The position numbers were made by a program, and so were the translations under genes. Under the pieces are notes generated by a model, which was not told where the DNA came from, did not search any database, and saw only the letters and a program-made list of their open reading frames with translations. A stretch of 64,000 bases of DNA, taken from contig CAJUQP010000011.1 in NCBI GenBank assembly GCA_910588245.1, forward strand, positions 15,265 through 79,264. Reading direction: 5' to 3'. The stretch is from an uncultured Muribaculaceae bacterium (GTDB lineage Bacteria > Bacteroidota > Bacteroidia > Bacteroidales > Muribaculaceae). This document shows positions 33,647 through 41,781 of the stretch, in pieces (position 1 is the stretch's first letter; each line of letters opens with the position of its first letter).

Positions 33647-33765
33647 CCCATAACCTCTATAACGTTATAAATCTCAATCTCCAATAAGTAGTGGTTATAC
33701 ATACGCATTATAGGGAAAGTTTCAGAATTTTATATTAACTTCGCACCATCAAACCATCGACTGAA

Positions 33766-33784
33766 TGAACGGATATCACCGGAA
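33766..33784 (-). repeat. Copy of a dispersed 19-bp repeat upstream of hrpB
   Basis: TGAACGGATATCACCGGAA here is the exact reverse complement of 63976-63994 at the window's right end, where the unit is tandemly repeated. Confidence 0.7.
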
Positions 33785-33832
33785 AAACCGGAAAAGCTTC
33801 GCCAGGAACTCATAAGCTTATCGTAGCGAAGT

Positions 33833-36259
33833 ATGACAATACACAGAATCCCATTACACTTGCCCGTAGGAGCGATAGCACAGGCAGTCAATGATTCATT
33901 GCGGAAACTGCCACGGCTCGTTGTGACCGCGCCACCGGGATCGGGCAAGTCAACCCTGCTGCCGCTCACAATCCTCGGAGGGATCAGCAAAGGCCGCATT
34001 ATCATGCTTGAACCAAGGCGCGCCGCCGCACGACAGATCGCAATGCGGATGTCGCAGATTCTCGGTGAAAATCCCGGTCAGACCGTAGGATATCGCATGC
34101 GATTCGAATCAAAGATATCTGCATCGACACGTATAGAAGTTGTCACGGAAGGCGTGATGGAACGTATGTTGATCGATGATCCCACTTTAGAAGATGTGTC
34201 GGTGGTGATATTCGATGAGTTTCACGAACGCAGCGGTGTCGCCGATCTTTGCCTTGCCCTCACACGCGAGGCACAAGATCTGATACGCCCGGATCTATCC
34301 ATTGTCATCATGTCGGCCACTATGGATACCGACAATTTGTGCAAGGCTTTTGATGCCCCACTCATAAAAGCCGACGGGAAGATGTATGATGTCAGGATAA
34401 TCAACGGCGAAGACATCGATGCTTCCCAGTGTGCGGCTGCCGTCGCGTCCGCGGTGCGCCGTGCATACCGCACGCATGACGGAAACATTCTCGCATTTCT
34501 TCCGGGACAAGGAGAGATAGCCTCCTGCATGACAATGCTCTCCGGCACCCTCCCTGATGCCATGATTTTGCCGCTGCATGGCATGCTGCCCCCCGAAGAG
34601 CAGTATAAGGCAGTGGAATATGACCCTGTGGGATTACGGAAAATATTGCTCGCCACTCCCATAGCGGAGACCTCCCTGACAATCGACGGAATCCGCACTG
34701 TGGTGGATTGCGGCTTATACAAGAAACTCAAGACCGACACATACACAGGTCTCGGACGTCTGGAGACTCAACGTATCTCTATAGACATGGCGACACAACG
34801 TAGCGGACGGGCAGGACGGCTTGCGGAAGGCGTATGCTTCCGGCTTTGGTCGAAAGCCACGGAGCATCGTATGCTGCCTACACGCATACCGGAAATCCTT
34901 GAGGCAGACCTCTCCCCGATGATACTCGAGATCGCAGCCTGGGGAAGCAATACACCCATGGATCTTCCATGGTTGACGACGCCCCCTGCGCGGCACGTTG
35001 CCGACGCTGTCCAACTGCTGACAATGCTCGGAGCCCTGGATCCGGAAGGCCGGATAACTCCTTTAGGCCGCAGGATGGCGACATTGCCATGCCATCCGAG
35101 AATAGCGAATATGCTTTTGGCAGCCTCTGACGGGAAACAACGTGCCTTGGCTTCTGACATTGCCGCCATTATTGAAGAGAAAGATCCTCTTAACAATGAC
35201 AATGATGCCGATATAAATACACGCATAATTCATCTTAGAGACCATCGCAAAAATGGCAGGCAAGGCCGATGGAGCCGTATTATGCAGATTGCCTCGCAGT
35301 ATCGCCGCATGACCGGTTGTGCGGAAGACAATTCCATTCCAGATATCGGTGACACCGGCAGACTCATAATCTCGGCATATCCCGAAAGGATAGCCCAGAA
35401 ACTTAAAGATGGCGTCTACCGCCTGCCGGATGGTGAGAGCGTGACTCTTCCCGAAGCCGATGATCTCTCGGGTGAGGAATTTCTGGCAATCGCTCTGATG
35501 GGACGAAGAATTTTCCTTGCTTCGCCTGTCAGCCTGTCGGAGATTGAACGTATCGCACGCCCTTTTACAAACATGTCTTGGGACACACGAGAAGGTGGCA
35601 TTATTGCCAGAGATGAGATGAGGATCGGACAGCTTGTTGTCTCATCACGACCACTTCAGGACCCGGACCGTGAAGAGATTGTCAGAACGATATGTCGTGT
35701 AGCCATTAAATATGGCAGAAGCATGTTCGATTTCAACGAAGATGTGTCTCGTCTGCAGCAGCGCATCGCCATTGTCGCCCAATGGCATCCCGAGTTATCT
35801 TTGCCTGATGTGACAGTCGACAGATTGCTTGCGACGGCTCAAGAATGGCTTCCTCTATATATTGGTCAAGCCACCAGGCAGCAGGAGCTGCGCAAATTAA
35901 ATATCTGCCAGATAATCGAAGGGATTGTCGGTTATGAACGAATGCAAGAAATTGACCGTATAGCCCCCACCTGTGTTAAGCTTCCGGGAGGCCGGACTAC
36001 GAAAATCGATTATCGTGCAGGAAGCCCTATCCCGGTAGTCAGTGCCCGTCTGCAGGATTGTCTCGGCCTTTTCGAGACTCCCCGCATTGACAACGGACAG
36101 CGTCCCGTGCTTATGGAGCTTCTGTCGCCCGGCTTCAAACCTGTGCAACTGACACAAGACATGCATGGTTTCTGGACAAGCACATATTTCGAAGTGCGCA
36201 AAGAACTCAGGCGCCGTTATCCCAAACATCGGTGGCCCGATGATCCGTTCAATCCTTAA
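33833..36259 (+). CDS. hrpB: ATP-dependent helicase HrpB
   Basis: 808-aa DEAH-type RNA helicase of the HrpB family. Motifs in order are Walker A PPGSGKST, TAT-like LEPRRAAARQIA, VTEGVMER, DEFHER (motif II), MSATMD (motif III), ATPIAETSLTIDGI and the motif VI QRSGRAGR. The HrpB C-terminal domain is present up to the terminal WPDDPFNP, a typical HrpB ending. Role in bacteria is not well defined. Its last 11 nt overlap the end of the convergent beta-galactosidase gene, so there is no room for a terminator between them. A TAACTTCG box at 33736-33743 is a weak promoter candidate. Confidence 0.95.
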   Translation: MTIHRIPLHLPVGAIAQAVNDSLRKLPRLVVTAPPGSGKSTLLPLTILGGISKGRIIMLEPRRAAARQIAMRMSQILGENPGQTVGYRMRFESKISASTRIEVVTEGVMERMLIDDPTLEDVSVVIFDEFHERSGVADLCLALTREAQDLIRPDLSIVIMSATMDTDNLCKAFDAPLIKADGKMYDVRIINGEDIDASQCAAAVASAVRRAYRTHDGNILAFLPGQGEIASCMTMLSGTLPDAMILPLHGMLPPEEQYKAVEYDPVGLRKILLATPIAETSLTIDGIRTVVDCGLYKKLKTDTYTGLGRLETQRISIDMATQRSGRAGRLAEGVCFRLWSKATEHRMLPTRIPEILEADLSPMILEIAAWGSNTPMDLPWLTTPPARHVADAVQLLTMLGALDPEGRITPLGRRMATLPCHPRIANMLLAASDGKQRALASDIAAIIEEKDPLNNDNDADINTRIIHLRDHRKNGRQGRWSRIMQIASQYRRMTGCAEDNSIPDIGDTGRLIISAYPERIAQKLKDGVYRLPDGESVTLPEADDLSGEEFLAIALMGRRIFLASPVSLSEIERIARPFTNMSWDTREGGIIARDEMRIGQLVVSSRPLQDPDREEIVRTICRVAIKYGRSMFDFNEDVSRLQQRIAIVAQWHPELSLPDVTVDRLLATAQEWLPLYIGQATRQQELRKLNICQIIEGIVGYERMQEIDRIAPTCVKLPGGRTTKIDYRAGSPIPVVSARLQDCLGLFETPRIDNGQRPVLMELLSPGFKPVQLTQDMHGFWTSTYFEVRKELRRRYPKHRWPDDPFNP

Positions 36260-39200
36260 GGGGGATCATGGTGAATCCCCACTTGTAGCGCCGGTTGGCG
36301 GGAATAGTATGTTCGGGAAGCGGACGGTCGCCCCAACTGTCGTAGCCGGCCACACCCTGCTGGCGCATATCGATACAAAGCTCAACGAAGTCACGCGGTG
36401 AGACATCGTTGATGTGCGTCTGCCGTCTTAATCTGTCTTTCGCTTTACGCTCGTCATGATCCGCCACCTCCCCGGGAGTAAAATTGTTCCACTGGTAAGG
36501 ACGCCCGATAGCCTCCTCCGAATCGAAATCCTCCACCGAATTGCGAAGCGCGTTGAATCCGACTAACGAATCGGCCCTGATCTCCAGGCCTCGTCCTCTT
36601 CCGTCGGAGAGACGCAGCCAGCGGGTGTCGGTTCTATGCCCGTTCTCCTGTGGCCGCACATATCCCTTTGTGTACATAGCGGAGGCCGAGGTCTTATAGA
36701 GCCCCACATGACTTCCCGAGTTGCGGTCGATATAGTTCTCCTCCGGCCCTCTGCCGAAATAAGTGACGCACTCCATCTCTTTAGGCAGACGCATCCTTGT
36801 CCCCAGCCGCGGAATCGTCAGATTTGCCAGCGAATCTCCCTTTTCACCGGGATCGTAGTCTACACCGACATGCACCACACCGTCAGCATATACAGTATAT
36901 GCCATCTCATAACGCGCGCCGTAAGGAAGAGCGTAAACCACTATGATCTCAGCATTGTCACCGTTCCGCATAGCCGCCACACTCTCTGCCTTAAGTTCCA
37001 TGCCGGCGAGTTTCCACACATGATCGCGCGCAGGCATCCCGTTACCATAATCGTTGTCGGTCGGGGCGCGCCAGAAATTCGGACGCAGTCCGAAACCATC
37101 CTTCACCAGCTCAATGCCCCCTGCTTCATATGAAGACAGACATCCTGCACTTCGATCAAAAGAGAGTCTGGCAATCTTTGAATTCACTCTGATCGAGGTG
37201 GCATCCTCCTCAATTTCAACACTTCCCTTGGACTTATGTCCCTTCCTCGCAAGCGGTTCGACAGGCAGACGGAACTGCTCCGTAGCTATCACATGGCCGG
37301 CGGGAATCAAAGGCTCATCTTCTATTGTCATGACGCTGAGATTGAGAAAGTATTCCGTATCAATAGCTCTTTTCAGTCCGCCTACAGGCACAGTAAAGAT
37401 TAAACTTCCTTGCGGAGCGACGTCAAGACGTTGAGATCCTTTCCGGATAATCTTTCCATCGCGCATTATCTCATAAACCATCCTATATTTTCCGAGATCA
37501 GTGAAATAAAACCTGTTGTCGACCCTTATTTTTCCTGCCACCGGATCAACGGGCTCAAAACCGACATTCTGATAGGCATATTTCACCTCGGTCATAGCCG
37601 GATGCGGTGTGCGGTCAGGAGCTATGATTCCGTTGCAGTTGAAATTGCCGTCGCTCGGCGCGTCCTTGCCGAAATCGCCTCCATAAGCCCAGTATTTCCT
37701 ACCCTCGGAGTCTGTCTGTGACAATCCTTGATCTATCCAATCCCAGATGAATCCGCCTTGAAGATTGGGATACCTGTTGATCGATTTCCACTGGAGCGCC
37801 AGATTTCCGTTGGAGTTGCCCATGGCATGGGAGTATTCCGAAGGCATCACCGGACGGTCGCTCCCTGCGCGGCCGATCTCCTCGAGCCATGCCGCATCCG
37901 GATATTGCGGCACATACATGTCGGAATTCCATTCCCACTGCGCCCTCTCGTAACATACCGGGCGGTTCATACCCCCTTTCTCACGCTCTTTTATATATAG
38001 GTATGTCTGATAGAAATTATAGCCGTTGCCAGCCTCGTTACCAAGCGACCATATGGCCACGCACGGATAGTTTTTGTTGCGCTCATACATGTTGGCCGTG
38101 CGGTCGAGATGCTTGGCGAGCCAGTCGGGATTGTTGCCGAGCGTGCCCCCCTTGCGGAGATTGTAATACATGCCGTGGCTTTCTATATTGGCCTCATCAT
38201 ATACATAGATGCCATATTCATCGCAAAGCTCATACCATCTTCTGTCCTGAGGATAATGGCTCAGACGCACAGCGTTGATATTGTTGCGTTTCATAAGCTC
38301 GATATAGCCGCGCATTTCATCCTCCGTGACATAATGGCCGGTCTTTTCATTGTGCTCATGCAGGTTGACCCCCTTCATCTTGACCGGCTTGCCGTTTACC
38401 ATAAAAACCGTGTAAGGCCGGCCGTCAGCCGATTTTTCCGCAAGTTCCTTTATCTCAAAGCGTCGGAAACCCACATTGAATGGAATTATATCGGAGTCTG
38501 TCCCGTCGCGGACAGTTATCAGAAGCCGGTAGAGATCCGGCCGTTCGCTCGACCAGGCCTTCACCTCCTTTATATTATCCTCAAAACTGAGGGCATCGTT
38601 TATCTCCGCGCCTGAAGCTATCTCCACCTTCCTCTCCCCTTTCGACACAGTCCTGCCTGCGGGATCGGACAATTCATATCCAATTGTCAGTTCCCGGTTA
38701 CTGTCCGATGTGTTTGCAAGATCAAGGTCAAGCCTGAATAGGCCGTTACGATATGTGTCATCGAGATTGGAAAGGATCCTGAAATCGCGCACACCGGCAG
38801 CGGGAAGCGAATAGAGAAACACGTCTCTCTCAATACCGCTTATACGGAAAAAATCCTGGCATTCCAGATATGACCCGGTGCTCCAACGATAGATCTTAAG
38901 CACAAGAGTGTTCTCTCCGGATTTAAGGTAATCATTTATCCTGAACTCTGCCGGATTCTTGGAATCCTCACTGTAGCCCACCGGCTTACCGTTTACATAG
39001 ACATACATGCCTGACTTGGCACCCGCCAGATGGAGGAATATATCGCGTCCGTTCCACCCTTCCGGCACTGTGAAGCCACGCCGGTACACCCCTACCGGAT
39101 TTGCCTCGGGCAATGTCGGGGGCTGCGGATTTTTCGGTTTGAACTCGTAGCCGTGGTTGGTGTATATCGGCACGCCGAATCCCTGCACCTCCCAGTTGCC

Positions 39201-39557
39201 CGGCACCCGGATGCTATTCCACTCGATATCCGTCTCAGGTTTTTCGATACCTGCAGGGATATCTCTGTCTGAATCAAAATATAGGAAATCCCACACCCCA
39301 TTTAGCGGCCGGTAAAACGGACTGTTGCCGTAACGCCGCGTCAACGCTTTCTCTCTTGTGTCATACACCATAAAGGCACTGTGGGCTTTTACCCGGTTCA
39401 CACCCGTACAACCCACGTCAAGATGACTGGGAAAGCCGGACTCCGGCGACATTATCGTGCCCGTGGTCTCAGACCCTCCCGCGGCATGAATCCGCATCTG
39501 CGAAAAGGTGACGCACATGAGCGTAAGCAATCCAATCTCGAATTTCAACATATCCAT
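36249..39557 (-). CDS. GH2 beta-galactosidase (LacZ type), exported
   Basis: About 1102-aa glycoside hydrolase family 2 enzyme. After a signal-like N-terminus (MDMLKFEIGLLTLMCVTFS) come the sugar-binding domain (VPGNWEVQGFGVPIYTN), an immunoglobulin-like domain, the TIM barrel with acid/base DEANIESHG and nucleophile region MPSEYSHAMGNSNG, and the C-terminal beta-sandwich domains of LacZ. GFIWDWIDQG is also diagnostic. The start at 39557 is chosen because the minus-strand promoter (39580-39611) would lie inside a longer frame reaching 39743. Probably periplasmic, acting on dietary or host galactosides. No SusC/SusD pair is nearby. Confidence 0.9.
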   Translation of the reverse strand: MDMLKFEIGLLTLMCVTFSQMRIHAAGGSETTGTIMSPESGFPSHLDVGCTGVNRVKAHSAFMVYDTREKALTRRYGNSPFYRPLNGVWDFLYFDSDRDIPAGIEKPETDIEWNSIRVPGNWEVQGFGVPIYTNHGYEFKPKNPQPPTLPEANPVGVYRRGFTVPEGWNGRDIFLHLAGAKSGMYVYVNGKPVGYSEDSKNPAEFRINDYLKSGENTLVLKIYRWSTGSYLECQDFFRISGIERDVFLYSLPAAGVRDFRILSNLDDTYRNGLFRLDLDLANTSDSNRELTIGYELSDPAGRTVSKGERKVEIASGAEINDALSFEDNIKEVKAWSSERPDLYRLLITVRDGTDSDIIPFNVGFRRFEIKELAEKSADGRPYTVFMVNGKPVKMKGVNLHEHNEKTGHYVTEDEMRGYIELMKRNNINAVRLSHYPQDRRWYELCDEYGIYVYDEANIESHGMYYNLRKGGTLGNNPDWLAKHLDRTANMYERNKNYPCVAIWSLGNEAGNGYNFYQTYLYIKEREKGGMNRPVCYERAQWEWNSDMYVPQYPDAAWLEEIGRAGSDRPVMPSEYSHAMGNSNGNLALQWKSINRYPNLQGGFIWDWIDQGLSQTDSEGRKYWAYGGDFGKDAPSDGNFNCNGIIAPDRTPHPAMTEVKYAYQNVGFEPVDPVAGKIRVDNRFYFTDLGKYRMVYEIMRDGKIIRKGSQRLDVAPQGSLIFTVPVGGLKRAIDTEYFLNLSVMTIEDEPLIPAGHVIATEQFRLPVEPLARKGHKSKGSVEIEEDATSIRVNSKIARLSFDRSAGCLSSYEAGGIELVKDGFGLRPNFWRAPTDNDYGNGMPARDHVWKLAGMELKAESVAAMRNGDNAEIIVVYALPYGARYEMAYTVYADGVVHVGVDYDPGEKGDSLANLTIPRLGTRMRLPKEMECVTYFGRGPEENYIDRNSGSHVGLYKTSASAMYTKGYVRPQENGHRTDTRWLRLSDGRGRGLEIRADSLVGFNALRNSVEDFDSEEAIGRPYQWNNFTPGEVADHDERKAKDRLRRQTHINDVSPRDFVELCIDMRQQGVAGYDSWGDRPLPEHTIPANRRYKWGFTMIPLKD

Positions 39558-39579
39558 GAATATCAAGTTTTTCAAAGTC

Positions 39580-39611
39580 CAAAGATAAGCAAAATCCCCG
39601 ACACGGACAAC
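39580..39611 (-). promoter_or_regulatory. Promoter of the beta-galactosidase gene
   Basis: Minus strand: GTTG (39611-39608), 20 nt, TATCTTTG (39587-39580). The transcription start would fall near 39573, 16 nt before the ATG at 39557. Confidence 0.6.
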
Positions 39612-39716
39612 CCCGCATGCCAGTCCTGTGAAAAATCCGTGACAAACACCGGTCGCCACCGGGAAATTATATGCAGTTTTTATGCCTGCGACAAAGCGGA
39701 TATGCAGATTTTTTCT

Positions 39717-39724
39717 TAATTTCG
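39717..39724 (+). promoter_or_regulatory. -7-like box immediately before the TerB-like gene
   Basis: TAATTTCGC ends only 4 nt before the ATG at 39729. If used, the mRNA would start inside the called gene, so either the box is not functional or translation starts further in (for example ATG 39807). Confidence 0.3.
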
Positions 39725-39728
39725 CGCC

Positions 39729-41126
39729 ATGTTGAGAATCCACAAAGTAGCGATAGCCCGTATATTCTCCGATCTTATCAAGGCCGACCGCATCATTGAT
39801 GCCGGCGAGATGGAATGCTGGCGTAGGATATGCGGGAAATATTCCATCGACAACGATGCAAGAAGAGAGGCGATCGACATTCCATTGGCCCGGGCGCTTG
39901 AGCTATTGTGCACGGCGGAAATGAGCGGACTTAAAGAGGATTTCATGGCCAACTGCCGCAGCATGGCGGTCAGCGATGGCTTCTGCGCGCACTCCGAGGC
40001 ACTTCTGATGGCTGCCCTGGCCACCGTGCTCGATGACGCGTGGCCTCTCTATGGTAAGGTATTCTCAATTCCGCGCACAGACTTCAACATCGACATAGGC
40101 ACGGTGCTCTATATCGAGAATGAATATCACTCAGCCACAAACGAAGCTATCCGGAACGGCTACAGGTCGATATTCAAGGAACTGCAGCTCGCAGGATTCC
40201 ATTTTGTATATATCCCGGAGATAATCAACCACTACAGCACCACCGATCCGGCCCTGTTAAAGGATATCCTCTCTTTTCTCTCCCCTTCGATGAGCAATGA
40301 GGCTCTCGACCATGTCTACTCGGCGCTCATGGGAATGACAACCGGAGGCTTCTGCAAGGATCTGCTCTGCAACAAGTGCGGTATGACGGAACTCCGCTCC
40401 GTAAGTCCGTCACTGCTGATTAAGATCGGCGACAGTTTTGTGGGGGAGAATCAATATGCCGACTATCTCTGCATCGACATCGGGAAAGATGTGGTCGGCA
40501 CTGTGCGCGCTTTCGTAGACTGCTTCTGCGGGATGCTAAGCGGCGATGTGGCTGTGGTCAGTGCCTCAGGCGACCGTGACGGCCGGTTTTATTTCCATGG
40601 ATTCTATAAGCAACTCCTCGACATTTTCCTCGTGCGCCGCAATATCAGGAGCGTCGTTCATATCAATCCATACAGGGAAGAGATTCTTTTCCCCGGAATA
40701 GATGCGAAAGCTACTGGCGTTCATCGCCGTGAGAAAGCACTGTATGCCCTTCTTCTCTGCCAGGGAAGTGAGGGCGTCGATTTCAGCGCCCCGGCATCAG
40801 CCGATGCCCTGGGGAGCTACAATCTACGTATGCAAAAGATACAGCGCCGATATGAAGCGATCTACGAGATGTTCGGCGGAGAGAAAGGGGCGGCTCCTGA
40901 TCTGGGGCTTCCGGAGATAAGACGCCCTATTTTCAGCTGTCTTAAAAGATCGCTGAGGAATCTCAAAGGCCTTTATAATCCGCAGGACTATAATGTGACG
41001 AAAAACGCCGACGGGTCCTTCTCCGTGCACGTGGAGCCCGATCTGGTGTATGTCTGTCAGTCAGGCAGCGAGCGGCCGGTGCCGCTCCATCTATCTTATT
41101 TGTATCAGGTTTGGAAAGGGATTTAG
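39729..41126 (+). CDS. TerB-like domain protein of unknown function
   Basis: 465 aa. Residues about 1-110 are an all-helical TerB-like (tellurite resistance) domain with the ADRIIDAGEMECWRRI metal-binding-type pattern and AVSDGFCAHSEALLM. The middle (about 120-330) is alpha/beta with no clear family. Two CxxC-like cysteines lie in DLLCNKCGMTELR. The C-terminal 100 residues include SADGSFSVHVEPD and LYQVWKG. TerB-like domains are found in stress and envelope-associated proteins. It is not part of a ter operon here. The true start is uncertain because of the -7-like box at 39717. Confidence 0.7.
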   Translation: MLRIHKVAIARIFSDLIKADRIIDAGEMECWRRICGKYSIDNDARREAIDIPLARALELLCTAEMSGLKEDFMANCRSMAVSDGFCAHSEALLMAALATVLDDAWPLYGKVFSIPRTDFNIDIGTVLYIENEYHSATNEAIRNGYRSIFKELQLAGFHFVYIPEIINHYSTTDPALLKDILSFLSPSMSNEALDHVYSALMGMTTGGFCKDLLCNKCGMTELRSVSPSLLIKIGDSFVGENQYADYLCIDIGKDVVGTVRAFVDCFCGMLSGDVAVVSASGDRDGRFYFHGFYKQLLDIFLVRRNIRSVVHINPYREEILFPGIDAKATGVHRREKALYALLLCQGSEGVDFSAPASADALGSYNLRMQKIQRRYEAIYEMFGGEKGAAPDLGLPEIRRPIFSCLKRSLRNLKGLYNPQDYNVTKNADGSFSVHVEPDLVYVCQSGSERPVPLHLSYLYQVWKGI

Positions 41127-41223
41127 AAGTCATTTTAAAAAATTAGACAACGACTTCTAAGCCTGCAATATTGCATTCGTATCGCGGTAAAACCGCACCT
41201 CTCCGATTGAAACATTATGAAGA

Positions 41224-41256
41224 TTTCTATGTTGTGACAACAAAACAGTAATTTTG
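41224..41256 (+). promoter_or_regulatory. Promoter of the stomatin-tail-like gene
   Basis: TTTC (41224-41227), 21 nt, TAATTTTG (41249-41256) followed by C. It fixes the start at ATG 41281 rather than an upstream TTG that lies in the -7 box. Confidence 0.6.
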
Positions 41257-41280
41257 CATCAACAAAAACCAAATCAATTT

Positions 41281-41709
41281 ATGTATAGCAACAGCAACAA
41301 CATCAATGTCACACCGCGCCTGATAAAAGGAGCGATATGGAGTGTGGCCGGAATCATCCTGCTCGTAGTGGCCATGGCGTTCATCCGCCCGTGGTATAAT
41401 GTATGGTCGCAGGAGATGGAGGGGAAAGCCGAATTCGCCAAGGCCGAACAGAACCGCAAGATAAAGATTGAAGAGGCCAAGGCCAACCTTGAGGCGGAGA
41501 AACTCAACGCCCAGGCCGAGATCGAGAGGGCCAAAGGGGCGGCGGAAGCGATCCGCATAGAGAACGGCAGCATCACTCCTACTTATATCCAGTATCTCTG
41601 GGTGCGCCAGCAGTCCGACCTCAGCGACAAGACCGTGATCTATGTCCCGACAGAGACCAACCTCCCGATCCTCGAATCCACAAGAGCCTTGGGCATTCCC
41701 AAGGACTGA
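41281..41709 (+). CDS. Short membrane-anchored protein resembling the C-terminal part of SPFH/prohibitin proteins
   Basis: 142 aa. One TM helix (about 18-40, GAIWSVAGIILLVVAMAFI) is followed by an Ala/Glu/Lys-rich coiled coil (about 50-95) and a conserved-looking end (TPTYIQYLWVRQQSDLSDKTVIYVPTETNLPI). The coil and tail match the region after the SPFH domain in stomatin/prohibitin-like proteins, but the SPFH domain itself is missing. It may be a natural short form that assembles on the membrane. It precedes the Ca2+ ATPase gene by 72 nt and may be cotranscribed with it. Confidence 0.7.
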   Translation: MYSNSNNINVTPRLIKGAIWSVAGIILLVVAMAFIRPWYNVWSQEMEGKAEFAKAEQNRKIKIEEAKANLEAEKLNAQAEIERAKGAAEAIRIENGSITPTYIQYLWVRQQSDLSDKTVIYVPTETNLPILESTRALGIPKD

Positions 41710-41781
41710 TTTGCGATATGGCGCGTTGTCTCTTCCGGCGCGCCGTAACTGAGCGACATGTATAAACCCATATAACCCCAT

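Noticed and set aside
41123..41159. TAGAAGTC...GACTTCTA inverted repeat at the end of the TerB-like gene as a terminator
   Set aside because: The 8-bp stem includes the stop codon, encloses a long AT-rich loop and lacks a following T-run.
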